Assembly (NCBI RefSeq): GCF_004123905.1 | Contig: NZ_MZXW01000048.1 | Location: 1-55,552 of the forward strand | Source of the DNA: Bradyrhizobium betae | GTDB lineage: Bacteria > Pseudomonadota > Alphaproteobacteria > Rhizobiales > Xanthobacteraceae | DNA length: 55,552 nucleotides | Reading direction: 5' to 3' | In this document: positions 16,154 through 24,716 of the stretch, piece after piece | Numbering within the stretch: the first letter of the stretch is position 1 | Layout of the letters: each line of letters opens with the position of its first letter | Notes under the pieces: generated by a model | The model's database searches: none | What the model saw: the letters and a program-made list of their open reading frames with translations, nothing else | What the model was told of the DNA's origin: nothing | Program-made: the position numbers and the translations under genes

Positions 16154-17808
16154 ACCGCTTCGCCGAACTGCTGGACCGCCTCGCCTACGAGCCCGGCCGC
16201 AACAACAAGCTGCGGCTGATCACCGGCTATTTTCGCGAGGTCGGCGATCCCGACCGCGGCTACGCGCTGGCTGCGCTCACCGGCGCGCTCAGCTTCAAGC
16301 ACGCCAAGCCGGCGCTGATCCGCGATTTGATCGCTTCGCGCACGGATGAGGTGCTGTTCGGGCTCAGTTACGATTACGTCGGCGATCTCTCGGAGACGGT
16401 GGCGCTGATGTGGCCGAAGACCGCGTTGGCCGCCCACAACAACCCACCTCCCCCCACCCTCACCGAAGTCGTCGCCACGCTGCGCACGCTCGGCAAGACC
16501 GAGCTGCCAAAGCAGCTCGAACGCTGGCTCGATGAGTTGGATGAGACCGGCCGCTGGGCGCTGCTGAAACTCGTCACCGGCGCGTTGCGCATCGGCATCT
16601 CCGCGCGCCTTGCGAAGACCGCAGCCGCAGCGCTCGGCGACAAGGACCCGCATGAGGTCGAGCTGATCTGGCCCGGCCTCTCGCCGCCTTATCTCGACCT
16701 GTTCGCATGGCTGGAAGGCCGCGGCGAGAAGCCGGTCAATCGCGATCCCGCGCCGTTCCGGCCCGTGATGCTGGCACACGCGATCGAGGACACCGATTTC
16801 GCCACGCTCGATCCCGCCGACTACATCGCCGAATGGAAATGGGACGGCATCCGCGTGCAGGCGGTGGCAGGCCGCGATGACAGGGGGCAGATCACGGCGC
16901 GGCTTTATTCGCGCACCGGCGAGGACATCACGGGGAGCTTTCCCGATCTCGTGCCATCGCTGCGGCTGGCAGGCGCGATCGATGGCGAGCTGTTGATCCT
17001 GCGCGAAGGCCGCGTGCAGAGTTTTAACGTCCTGCAACAGCGCCTCAACCGCAAAATCGTCTCGCCAAAGCTGATCAAGGAATTTCCGATCCATTTGCGC
17101 GCCTACGATCTGCTCGGCGACGACGAGAACGATCTGCGCGAGCTGCCGTTCGCGGAACGGCGCGAACGGCTGGAGACATTCATCGGCAAGCTTGACGATC
17201 CCCGCATCGACCTGTCGCCCACAGTCCCCTTCGCGAGCTGGGACGCGCTGACCGCTGCACGCGCCGATCCCGCGAGTGCGGGTGCGGGCGACGACGCGGA
17301 CGCCGTCGAGGGCGTGATGCTGAAGCGGCGCGATGCGCCTTATCTGCCGGGCCGCCCGAAGGGCCAGTGGTGGAAGTGGAAGCGCGATCCGCACATCATC
17401 GACGCCGTGCTCATGTACGCGCAGCGCGGCCACGGCAAGCGCTCGTCCTATTACTCCGACTACACCTTTGGCGTCTGGACCGAGGGCGATGGCGGCGACG
17501 AACTGGTGCCGGTCGGAAAGGCCTATTTCGGCTTCACCGACGAGGAGCTGCTGCAGATCGACCGCTTCGTCCGCCGCAACACCACGGAAAAGTTCGGCCC
17601 CGTCCGCCATGTCGTGCACGAGGGCGACAAGGGGCTGGTGCTGGAGGTCGCGTTCGAAGGGTTGCAGCGCTCGCCGCGGCACAAATCTGGCGTCGCCATG
17701 CGCTTTCCCCGCATCAGCCGGCTGCGCTGGGACAAGCCGCCGCGCGAGGCCGACCGACTGGAAACGCTGGAAAAGATGCTGAAGGCGGAGGCGGAGGTTG
17801 AGGCGTGA
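16150..17808 (+). CDS. ATP-dependent DNA ligase of the helicase/exonuclease set
   Basis: 552 residues. The N-terminal DNA-binding domain runs from MNRFAELLDRLAYEPGRNNK to about residue 200. The nucleotidyltransferase core has motif I EWKWDGIRVQ with the AMP-accepting Lys230, then YSRTGEDIT, AIDGELLIL, and EGVMLKRRDAPYLPGR (motif IV) with WWKWKRDP (motif V). The C-terminal OB domain includes VGKAYFGFTDEEL and VAFEGLQRSPRHKSG. It seals nicks using ATP, apart from the replicative NAD ligase. It overlaps the exonuclease by four bases. The frame is open far upstream, but that segment is antisense to the methyltransferase and is ignored. Confidence 0.95.
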   Translation: MNRFAELLDRLAYEPGRNNKLRLITGYFREVGDPDRGYALAALTGALSFKHAKPALIRDLIASRTDEVLFGLSYDYVGDLSETVALMWPKTALAAHNNPPPPTLTEVVATLRTLGKTELPKQLERWLDELDETGRWALLKLVTGALRIGISARLAKTAAAALGDKDPHEVELIWPGLSPPYLDLFAWLEGRGEKPVNRDPAPFRPVMLAHAIEDTDFATLDPADYIAEWKWDGIRVQAVAGRDDRGQITARLYSRTGEDITGSFPDLVPSLRLAGAIDGELLILREGRVQSFNVLQQRLNRKIVSPKLIKEFPIHLRAYDLLGDDENDLRELPFAERRERLETFIGKLDDPRIDLSPTVPFASWDALTAARADPASAGAGDDADAVEGVMLKRRDAPYLPGRPKGQWWKWKRDPHIIDAVLMYAQRGHGKRSSYYSDYTFGVWTEGDGGDELVPVGKAYFGFTDEELLQIDRFVRRNTTEKFGPVRHVVHEGDKGLVLEVAFEGLQRSPRHKSGVAMRFPRISRLRWDKPPREADRLETLEKMLKAEAEVEA

Positions 17809-17948
17809 GCCGATAGCCGCCACGAAGCTAGCCCGCTGCACGCCCCGCCCGAATTAAAATCCCGTAAGCCGATTGACGCCCTGTTCCGGGTTCCCCATGT
17901 GCCTCGCCGTGCCCTATAATGGGGTCGAATCCCCCTGAGGAGTTTGAG

Positions 17949-18254
17949 ATGGTCCAAGACGTCAGAGATTTGCCGGCCGGCCGCAGCGATGGGCTGAACC
18001 GCTTTCTCGGCGGCTCGCCGCTGGCGGTCGCGTTTCGCCTGGTCCTGCTCTCGATTCTGGTCGGCGTCGTGCTGGCCGCGATCGGCTTCGATCCCTGGAA
18101 CATCCTCATCAGCATTCGCCTGCTGTTCCAGCGTCTCTGGGATCTCGGCTTCGATGCCGTGAACTGGCTGTGGCGTTACTTCCTGCTCGGCGCCGTCATC
18201 GTGATCCCGATCTGGCTGCTGATGCGCGTGTTCGGCGCGCCGCGCGGCAGGTAG
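17949..18254 (+). CDS. Small DUF6460 membrane protein
   Basis: 101 residues with GAGGAG nine bases before the ATG. Two hydrophobic segments: about 31-47 (LVLLSILVGVVLAAIGF) and about 76-95 (YFLLGAVIVIPIWLLMRVF). They flank an amphipathic middle rich in Trp and Phe. The opening GLNRFLGGSPLAV and the closing WRYFLLGAVIVIPIWLL match the DUF6460 pattern as I recall it. TATAAT at 17915-17920 is a good -10, though the -35 (TTCCCC) is poor. Function unknown; it is followed 20 bases later by an MBL gene. Confidence 0.75.
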   Translation: MVQDVRDLPAGRSDGLNRFLGGSPLAVAFRLVLLSILVGVVLAAIGFDPWNILISIRLLFQRLWDLGFDAVNWLWRYFLLGAVIVIPIWLLMRVFGAPRGR

Positions 18255-18274
18255 GATTTGGGAGCCCGCAGCCG

Positions 18275-19009
18275 ATGCGACTGCGTTTCGTCGGCTGCGG
18301 CGATGCCTTCGGCTCCGGCGGCAGGCTCAACACCTGCTTCCATGTGTCAGGGCGCGAGGCGAATTTCCTGATCGATTGCGGCGCGTCGGCTTTGCCGGCG
18401 CTGAAGCAGCTCGAGATCGACCTTAACGACATTGACCTCATCCTGATCACGCATTTCCACGGCGACCATTTTGCCGGCCTGCCGTTTGTCCTGCTTGACG
18501 CGCAGTTCTCGCGGCGGACGCGGCCACTGACCATCGCCGGCCCGCAAGGCATTGAGGCGCGGCTGACGCAAGTGATGGAAGCCTTATTCGAGCACGCTTC
18601 GAAGACCAAGCCGCGCTTCGAGCTCAACGTCGTCGAGCTCGCGCCCGGGCAAAGCCAAAGCTTCCGCACGGTGAATGTGACGCCCTACCCCGTCGTGCAC
18701 GGCGAATCCGGTGGGCCATTCCTGGCCTACCGTGTCGAGACCGAGGGCCGCACGCTGGCCTACAGCGCCGACACCGAATGGACGGAGACGCTCATTCCGC
18801 TGGCGCATGGCGCAGACCTTTTCATCGCTGAAGCCTATATGTACGAGAAGGTGGTCAAGAATCATCTCAGCCTGAAGACCTTGGAACAGCATTTGCCCGC
18901 GATCGGCGCCAAACGACTTGTCCTCACCCATATGAGCGACGACATGCTGTCGCGCCTGGAGGACGTGCCTCACCTCGCCGCCGAAGACGGCATGGTGCTC
19001 GTGTTCTGA
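18275..19009 (+). CDS. MBL-fold hydrolase, RNase Z-like group
   Basis: 244 residues beginning MRLRFVGCGDAFGSGGRLNT. Metal-site motifs: ILITHFHGDHFAGLP (HxHxDH), PVVHGE, AYSADTEW and LTHMSDDML. The layout is that of small RNase Z/AtsA-like hydrolases, but the flexible arm of true tRNase Z is not evident, so phosphodiester or lactone hydrolysis are both open. GGGAG lies upstream of the ATG at 18275. The stop overlaps the next ATG (TGATG), so it is translationally coupled to the MATE gene. Confidence 0.85.
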   Translation: MRLRFVGCGDAFGSGGRLNTCFHVSGREANFLIDCGASALPALKQLEIDLNDIDLILITHFHGDHFAGLPFVLLDAQFSRRTRPLTIAGPQGIEARLTQVMEALFEHASKTKPRFELNVVELAPGQSQSFRTVNVTPYPVVHGESGGPFLAYRVETEGRTLAYSADTEWTETLIPLAHGADLFIAEAYMYEKVVKNHLSLKTLEQHLPAIGAKRLVLTHMSDDMLSRLEDVPHLAAEDGMVLVF

Positions 19010-20334
19010 TGCACGCGCCCGTTCATCCCAAGGTCGGCTCACGCCAGGTGTTCGCCATTGCGGGTCCCGCGATGGTCGCGAACCTCACGACGCCGCTGAT
19101 CGGTGTGGTCTCGACCACCGCGATCGGCCGGCTCGACGATGCCGCTCTGCTCGGCGGCGTCGCTATGGCCTCCGTGATCTTCGACTGCCTGTTCTGGCTG
19201 TTCGGCTTCCTGCGCATGAGCACGCTCGCCTTCACCGCGCAGGCGATGGGCGCGGGCGAGGCGCGCGAGCAGACCGTGATCCTGGTGCGCGGCTTCATCG
19301 TCGCGGGCCTGATCGGTGCGGCACTGATCGCGCTGCAATTGCCGCTCGCCGCCGGGCTGTTCGATTTGATGGGCGGCAGCGAAGGCGTGACGCGCGCGGC
19401 AAAGACCTATTTCATGATCCGGATCTGGTCGTCGCCGTTCGCCTTCGCCAACTACGTCATCCTCGGCTGGCTGGTGGGACAGGCCCGCGCCAATCCGGCG
19501 CTGCTGCTGCAGGTCGTCATCAACCTCATCAACATGGTGGCGACGATTTTGCTGGTGCTGGTCTACGACACCGGCATCGCGGGCGCGGCGATCGCGGCGC
19601 TGCTGTCGGAGACGATCGGCTTCATGCTCGGCTGGATCGTGTGCCGGCGCTATGCGGATGGTGGCTTCAAGGTGCCCCGCGCCACGCTGTTCGACCGGGC
19701 CAAACTGATGCGGCTGCTGGCGGTGAACTCCGACATCATGATCCGAACCGCGGCGCTGATCGTCGTGTTTTTGTTCTTCACCGCCAAGGGCGCGCGCGCC
19801 GGCGACGTCACGCTGGCGGCGAACTCCGTGCTCAACAATTTCCTCCTGGTCAGCGCTTTCTTCCTCGACGGCCTTGCCAACGCAGCCCAGCAGCTCTGCG
19901 GCCGCAGCTTTGGCGCCCGCGATGCAAAAGGTTTTGCGGATTCGACCCGGCTGGTGCTGCTGTGGGGACTCGGCTTCGCCATCGTCGTCGCCGCGCTATT
20001 TGCGCTGTTCGGGCCGGCCTTGATTGATTTCATGACGGCGAGCGAAGCCGTCCGCCACAGCGCGCGCGAATTCCTGCCGTTCGTCGTGCTCGCGCCAATA
20101 CCCGGCGTGTTCGCCTTCGGCTTCGACGGCATCTATATCGGCGCAACATGGGCGCGCGAGATGCGCAACCTGATGCTGGCCTCGCTCGCGATCTTCCTTG
20201 CCGCCTGGTGGGCGCTGCAACCGTTCGGCAATGCCGGACTGTGGGGCGCGCTGCTCGCTTCCTACGTCTCGCGCGGCGGGTTGCAGGCCGCGCGATATCC
20301 GGCGCAGTTCAGGGCGACGTTTCCGAAAGTCTGA
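19009..20334 (+). CDS. MATE family efflux transporter (DinF-like)
   Basis: Cation-coupled multidrug exporter, 441 residues, about twelve membrane segments in two six-helix halves. Landmarks: FAIAGPAMVANLTTPLIGVV at the start, AQAMGAGEARE after helix 3, and ANSVLNNFLLVSAFFLDGLAN opening the second half. The arrangement resembles the DinF/NorM branch. It starts inside the stop of the MBL gene. A second, unrelated-looking MATE lies at 45948. Its substrate is unknown. Confidence 0.92.
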   Translation: MHAPVHPKVGSRQVFAIAGPAMVANLTTPLIGVVSTTAIGRLDDAALLGGVAMASVIFDCLFWLFGFLRMSTLAFTAQAMGAGEAREQTVILVRGFIVAGLIGAALIALQLPLAAGLFDLMGGSEGVTRAAKTYFMIRIWSSPFAFANYVILGWLVGQARANPALLLQVVINLINMVATILLVLVYDTGIAGAAIAALLSETIGFMLGWIVCRRYADGGFKVPRATLFDRAKLMRLLAVNSDIMIRTAALIVVFLFFTAKGARAGDVTLAANSVLNNFLLVSAFFLDGLANAAQQLCGRSFGARDAKGFADSTRLVLLWGLGFAIVVAALFALFGPALIDFMTASEAVRHSAREFLPFVVLAPIPGVFAFGFDGIYIGATWAREMRNLMLASLAIFLAAWWALQPFGNAGLWGALLASYVSRGGLQAARYPAQFRATFPKV

Positions 20335-20339
20335 CGATC

Positions 20340-20462
20340 GTGTCCCCGACGCGCTGCAGCGTGAAACGCTGCTGCGCAGAGCCGAGACCCAGAGCGCGGC
20401 CGCATGGGCCCCGGCTCTGCAGCGCACCGCTGAAGAAGCGCTGCGCTGCGTCCGGGGCAGGA
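20340..20462. repeat. Dispersed palindromic repeat, family A copy 4
   Basis: GTGTCCCCGACGCGCTGCAG ... GCAGAGCCGAGACCCAG ... GGGCCCCGGCTCTGCAG ... CTGCGTCCGGGGCAGG, filling the convergent gap between the MATE gene and pyrD. Confidence 0.85.
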
Positions 20463-20469
20463 AACTGCT

Positions 20470-21567
20470 CTACAATCCCGGCCAGTCTTCCGCGGTCAGC
20501 GTTGCGGCATCGGCGCCGACGATCTCGGACAGAGAATCCCGCCCCGTCCGCAGCAGCGTCGAGGTGAGATCGCGCTTGATCTCGTCGACGAGGCCGAGGC
20601 CCTTGTAGACCAGCGACGAATAGAGCTGGATCAGGCTCGCACCGGCGCGGATTTTTGTCAGCGCAGCGCCGCCGGAATCGACACCGCCAACACCGATCAG
20701 CGGGAATGCGCCCTCAACGCGCACATAGGTCTCCGCGACCATGCGCGTCGACAGGCGGAACAGCGGCCGGCCGGACAGGCCACCCTGCTCCTTGGCGCGC
20801 ATCTGCTCGCGCAGCGTGCTCGGCCGCGCAATCGTCGTGTTCGACACGATCATGCCGTCGACCTTGCGCGAGCGCGCGACCTGCACGACATCGTCGAGCT
20901 GGGCGAGACTCAAATCCGGCGCGATCTTGAGCAGCACCGGCGTGTCGCCGGCCTTCTGCCTGACACGCTCGCGCGCATCGATCACGCGCGCGAGGAGCTC
21001 GTCAAGCAGCGCGCCTTCCTGCAAATTACGCAGGCCGGGCGTGTTCGGCGAGGAGACATTGACGGTGAAATAGCTCGCAACCGGCGCAAAGGTCTCGATC
21101 AGCTTGACGTAATCATTGACACGATCGGCTGAATCCTTGTTGGCACCGACATTGACGCCGACGATGCCGCCGTGCTGCGCGCGCGCCGCAAGCCGGCGTA
21201 GCGCGACTTCCGCGCCGTCATTGTTGAAGCCCATGCGGTTGATCACGGCCTCGTCGCGCTCGAGCCGGAACAGCCGCGGCCGCGGATTGCCGCTTTGCGG
21301 CTTCGGCGTCACCGAGCCGATCTCGACAAAGCCAAAGCCGAGTCGCAGCAGCGCATCCGGGACTTCGGCGCTCTTGTCGAAGCCAGCGGCCATGCCGATC
21401 GGGTTGGGGAAGTTGAGCCCGAAGGCGCGCACCGCGAGCTTCGCATCGTCAGGGCGCGGCTTGACCGGCGGCAGGAAGCGCAGGCCCTGGATCGCGAGGC
21501 GATGCGCGTCTTCTGCATCAAGCCAGCGCAGCAGGGGCAGCGAAAGAGCATCGAAGGCGCGGATCAC
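20470..21567 (-). CDS. pyrD: Dihydroorotate dehydrogenase, quinone type
   Basis: Class 2 membrane-associated flavoprotein oxidising dihydroorotate to orotate with quinone, 365 residues. The N-terminal helix MIRAFDALSLPLLRWLDAED is the membrane or quinone tunnel element. NPIGMAAGFDKSAEVPDALL is the FMN region; NRMGFNNDGAE and VNVSSPNTPGLRNLQ carry the substrate loop with the class 2 Ser; VSNTTIARP and LIGVGGVDSG follow. The start is GTG at 21567, overlapping the stop of the DUF952 gene (GTGA), so the two are coupled. pyrE is at 6925. Confidence 0.96.
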   Translation of the reverse strand: MIRAFDALSLPLLRWLDAEDAHRLAIQGLRFLPPVKPRPDDAKLAVRAFGLNFPNPIGMAAGFDKSAEVPDALLRLGFGFVEIGSVTPKPQSGNPRPRLFRLERDEAVINRMGFNNDGAEVALRRLAARAQHGGIVGVNVGANKDSADRVNDYVKLIETFAPVASYFTVNVSSPNTPGLRNLQEGALLDELLARVIDARERVRQKAGDTPVLLKIAPDLSLAQLDDVVQVARSRKVDGMIVSNTTIARPSTLREQMRAKEQGGLSGRPLFRLSTRMVAETYVRVEGAFPLIGVGGVDSGGAALTKIRAGASLIQLYSSLVYKGLGLVDEIKRDLTSTLLRTGRDSLSEIVGADAATLTAEDWPGL

Positions 21568-21908
21568 GGGGCAAGCTCCGGAACGTCGTGGCCGCCGTCG
21601 GAGCGCATGTTGAGGTTGATCACCGAGATCACCGCGCCGAGATCGAGCTCGCCGTAGAGGTGCGGAAACAGCTCCTCGTTGCGCGAGCGCTCCCAGCGCA
21701 ATTCACTCCCGAGCGCATCGCCGTCGACCTCGACCAGGAACAGCGCGCGCTGCCCGAAATAATGTTTCCGCAGGGTCTCGGGAACCTGGGGGGCAGTCGA
21801 GAAATGGATGAAACCGTCGCGCGAATCGTCCGCGCTGCCGCGGTAGACACCCTGGCGTTCCGCCTCGCGCCAGGCCGAGGCCGGACAGATTTTGTAGATC
21901 TTGACCAC
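21564..21908 (-). CDS. DUF952 protein
   Basis: 114-residue cytosolic protein starting VVKIYKICPASAWREAERQG from a GTG at 21908; an open frame continues upstream but has no homology. Conserved DUF952 features: GSADDSRDGFIHFSTAPQV and HLYGELDL near the C-terminus. The biochemical function is unknown. Its stop overlaps the pyrD start, so it is the first gene of a two-gene unit. It is divergent from the regulator at 22099. Confidence 0.82.
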   Translation of the reverse strand: MVKIYKICPASAWREAERQGVYRGSADDSRDGFIHFSTAPQVPETLRKHYFGQRALFLVEVDGDALGSELRWERSRNEELFPHLYGELDLGAVISVINLNMRSDGGHDVPELAP

Positions 21909-22098
21909 CGCTTGCGCAGCCCTGTTTGCTCGTTGAGTCTCTTGGGTTTTTTCGTCTGGTAGGGCTCTTTGAAACCCGGCGCGACCGTAAAGGCGGGTCC
22001 TCCCGAACTCAAGAGTTAGCCGCCACCCCTTGCGCGAAAAACAGAAAACCGGTTGATTTGAGGACAGTTTTCCTGAGTTGCGACGGGCTGGACCTTCC

Positions 22099-22752
22099 AT
22101 GGTCAGACAGGCCAAAGCGCAGAGGATACTGACTCACGACCAGATCTGGATCGCACTGGATCGGCTGGCGGAGCGTGCCGGGCTGTCCCCGTCGGGCCTT
22201 GCCAAGCGCGCCGGGCTCGATCCCACCACCTTCAACAGGTCCAAGCGCGTCACCGCCGACGGCCGCGAGCGCTGGCCGTCCACCGAATCGATCGCAAAAG
22301 CGCTGGGGGCGGCCGGCTGCTCGATGGACATTTTTGCGACGCTGATCGACGACGAGGCGGGCGAAGGCCGCACCGTACCGTTGCTCGGCTTCGCGCAGGC
22401 CGGCGCGAGTGGTGCTTTCGACGAATCCGGTCTGCCGTCCGGCAAGGGCTGGACTGAATTCGCGCTACCCGCCACCGAGGACAGCCACATTTTTGCGCTG
22501 GAGATATCAGGCGATGCGCTTGCGCCAGTCTATCGCGACGGCGACATCATTTTGGTCTCGCCCGGTGCGCCGGTCCGCAAGGGCGATCGCGTGGTGGTGA
22601 AGACCAAAGCGGGGGAAGTGACGGTCGCGACACTGAAGCGCCGCACGGCCAAGGCGCTGGAATTGCGACCGCTCGATGCCGCTCAGGCGGAGCGGACGAT
22701 GGCGGCAGGTGAGGTCGCATGGATCGCGCGGATCGTGTGGACGAGCCAGTGA
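22099..22752 (+). CDS. LexA/CI-like regulator with Ser-Lys dyad replaced
   Basis: 217 residues. The N-terminal helix-turn-helix is RAGLSPSGLAKRAGLDPTTF near residues 30-50. The C-terminal S24 fold runs from about 95, with LEISGDALAPVYRDGDIILV and GDRVVVKTKAGEVTVATL. By alignment with LexA the nucleophile Ser119 is Ala140 and the base Lys156 is Ala177; the 37-residue spacing is the same. Self-cleavage is therefore not expected, and the domain may serve for dimerisation or ligand sensing. No strong ribosome site precedes the ATG. The 190-base divergent gap to DUF952 holds its promoter. Target genes are unknown. Confidence 0.85.
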   Translation: MVRQAKAQRILTHDQIWIALDRLAERAGLSPSGLAKRAGLDPTTFNRSKRVTADGRERWPSTESIAKALGAAGCSMDIFATLIDDEAGEGRTVPLLGFAQAGASGAFDESGLPSGKGWTEFALPATEDSHIFALEISGDALAPVYRDGDIILVSPGAPVRKGDRVVVKTKAGEVTVATLKRRTAKALELRPLDAAQAERTMAAGEVAWIARIVWTSQ

Positions 22753-22760
22753 GCTTGCTC

Positions 22761-22880
22761 CATTTCCCGCGAAAAGCGGGGAATCCAGTACGCCGGCCTC
22801 TCGACTCGATCACAGCCGCCTCTGGAATACTGGATCACCCGCCCCAGTGCGCAATTGCGCACAAGGGGGGGTGATGACAG
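22761..22880. repeat. Dispersed palindromic repeat, family D copy 1
   Basis: TTTCCCGCGAAAAGCGGGGAATCCAGTA-type arm, a middle spacer, TACTGGATCACCCG arm, and a GCGCAATTGCGC palindrome within the second hairpin. It fills the convergent gap between the regulator and lysS. (The first arm occupies about 22763-22790.). Confidence 0.8.
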
Positions 22881-22891
22881 CGAGAATGCGG

Positions 22892-24535
22892 CTACGCGCT
22901 CCGTGCCAGCGCGCCGTCGATCATGTTGACCGCGTTCTGCACGCCGTAGACCGCGACGAAAGAGCCGAAGCGCGGACCCTTCTCCTGTCCGAGCAGCACC
23001 TGGTAGAGCATGTTGAACCAGTCCAGCGTGACGCCCGGACGGCCGTCCTTGCCCTTCTTGACCTGGTCGAGGAACGGCTCGCGGCGGCCGATCTCGTAGA
23101 CGACATTCTGGATGTCCTCGGCGGAAGCGTCCTGCGGCAGCTGCGAGAGAGCTTCGCGCAAATCCTGCAACGCGGCGCGCTCGATTTCGGTCGGCTGGCG
23201 AAACGTCTTCATCGGCGCGACGAAGTCGCGATAATAGTTGATGGCGTAGCCGACCATCGCATCGAGCTTCGGATGCGTCTGCGGGCTCACACCGGGACGA
23301 TAGCGGCCGATAAAACCCCACAGCGTCTCGGCATTCTCCGCATTCGACGACGACACCAGCGTCAGCAGCAGCTGGAACGTGACGGGCATCTCGACCTTCG
23401 GCGGATGGCCATGGTGGATGTGCCAGACCGGATTGCCGAGCTGCTGCTTGCCATCCTGCTTGGGAAAGCCATCAATGAATTGCTGATAGTCGTCGACCTG
23501 GCGCGGGATGACGTCGAAGAACAGCCGCTTCGCCGCCTTCGGCTCGCGATACATGAACAGCGACAGCGATTCCGGCGAGGCGTAACGCAGCCATTCGTCG
23601 ATGGTCAGGCCGTTGCCCTTCGACTTCGAGATCTTCTGGCCCTTCTCATCGAGGAAGAGCTCGTAATTGAAGCCTTCCGGCGGCGTGGCGCCGAGCGCCT
23701 TGGCGATCGCGCCTGACAGCTTCACGGAATCAATCAGGTCCTTGCCGGCCATCTCGTAGTCGACGCCGAGCGCGACCCAGCGCATCGCCCAGTCAGCCTT
23801 CCACTGGCATTTTACATTTCCGCCGGTGACGGGTGTCTCGACCTCTTCGCCGCTGTCGGGATCGACATAGGTCACCGTGCCGGCCGCGATGTCGCGGCGG
23901 ATCATCGGCACCTGAAGCACGATTCCGGTGGTCTTGCTGATGGGGAGGAACGGCGAATAGGTCGCGCGGCGATCTGGCCCGAGCGTCGGCAGGATGATGT
24001 CCATCACTTTGTCGTAGGCCGCGAGCATCTTCAGCAGCGTCGCGTCGAAGCGGCCGGACTTGTAATAGTCGGTCGAGCTCGCGAACTCGTAGTCGAAGCC
24101 GAAATGATCGAGGAAGGCGCGCAGCCGCGCGTTATTCGCGGCGCCGAACGAGGGGTATTCGTTCGAGAAGGGATCGGGCACGGCCGTCAGCGGACGTCCG
24201 AGATATTGCGCCATCAGATCCTTGTTCGGCACATTGTCCGGCACCTTGCGGAAGCCGTCCATGTCGTCGGAGAAGGCGAGCAGGCGCGTCTTGATCTTGT
24301 CCTCAGTCAACACGCGGAAGGCGTGGCGCACCATCGAGGTGCGCGCGACCTCGCCGAACGTACCGATATGCGGCAGGCCCGATGGCCCGTAGCCGGTCTC
24401 GAACAGCACCTCATCCTTCGGGCTTTTCTTCAGCCGCGCGACAATGGCCTTCGCCTGCTCAAACGGCCAGGCGTTGGATTGTTCGGCGAGCGCACGCAGG
24501 TCGCTCGGATTCGCGGCAAGATCGATAACGGACAT
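22892..24535 (-). CDS. lysS: Lysyl-tRNA synthetase, class I
   Basis: 547 residues of the archaeal-type class I LysRS found in alphaproteobacteria, unrelated to the class II enzyme of E. coli. Class I signatures: GYGPSGLPHIGTFGEVARTS (HIGH-like HIGT) near residue 52 and EKGQKISKSKGNG (KMSKS-like KISKS) near 300. The start MSVIDLAANPSDLRALAEQS at 24535 follows GGAGG; a 52-residue upstream extension is repeat-derived and rejected. It is convergent with the regulator across a repeat. No second lysS is visible in the window. Confidence 0.96.
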   Translation of the reverse strand: MSVIDLAANPSDLRALAEQSNAWPFEQAKAIVARLKKSPKDEVLFETGYGPSGLPHIGTFGEVARTSMVRHAFRVLTEDKIKTRLLAFSDDMDGFRKVPDNVPNKDLMAQYLGRPLTAVPDPFSNEYPSFGAANNARLRAFLDHFGFDYEFASSTDYYKSGRFDATLLKMLAAYDKVMDIILPTLGPDRRATYSPFLPISKTTGIVLQVPMIRRDIAAGTVTYVDPDSGEEVETPVTGGNVKCQWKADWAMRWVALGVDYEMAGKDLIDSVKLSGAIAKALGATPPEGFNYELFLDEKGQKISKSKGNGLTIDEWLRYASPESLSLFMYREPKAAKRLFFDVIPRQVDDYQQFIDGFPKQDGKQQLGNPVWHIHHGHPPKVEMPVTFQLLLTLVSSSNAENAETLWGFIGRYRPGVSPQTHPKLDAMVGYAINYYRDFVAPMKTFRQPTEIERAALQDLREALSQLPQDASAEDIQNVVYEIGRREPFLDQVKKGKDGRPGVTLDWFNMLYQVLLGQEKGPRFGSFVAVYGVQNAVNMIDGALARSA

Positions 24536-24610
24536 CAGGGCCTCCGGGCCGCGGAAAATAGCGATTTCCGGGCAGAATGCAATTTGTGGGGCGGCGTGGC
24601 CGCATCCACC

Positions 24611-24696
24611 GTCATTGCGAGCGAAGCGAAGCAATCCAGACTTTCTCCGCCGAAACAGTCTGGATTGCTTCGTCGCAAGGGCTCCTCGCAATGAGG
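24611..24696. repeat. Dispersed palindromic repeat, family C copy 1
   Basis: GTCATTGCGAGCGAAGCGAAG, CAATCCAGA ... TCTGGATTGCTTCG ... CTCGCAATGA: an inverted pair around a variable centre, downstream of the gene at 24717. Same unit at 44007 and 55393. Confidence 0.88.
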
Positions 24697-24716
24697 CGGA
24701 GGGAGCAGCGAAGAGA

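Noticed and set aside
16132..17841. Leftward 569-codon frame opposite the DNA ligase
   Set aside because: Mirror frame of a clear ligase; no domain signature.
24611..24696. Possible CRISPR-like repeats
   Set aside because: The units are dispersed inverted repeats, not directly repeated with regular spacers; no cas genes.
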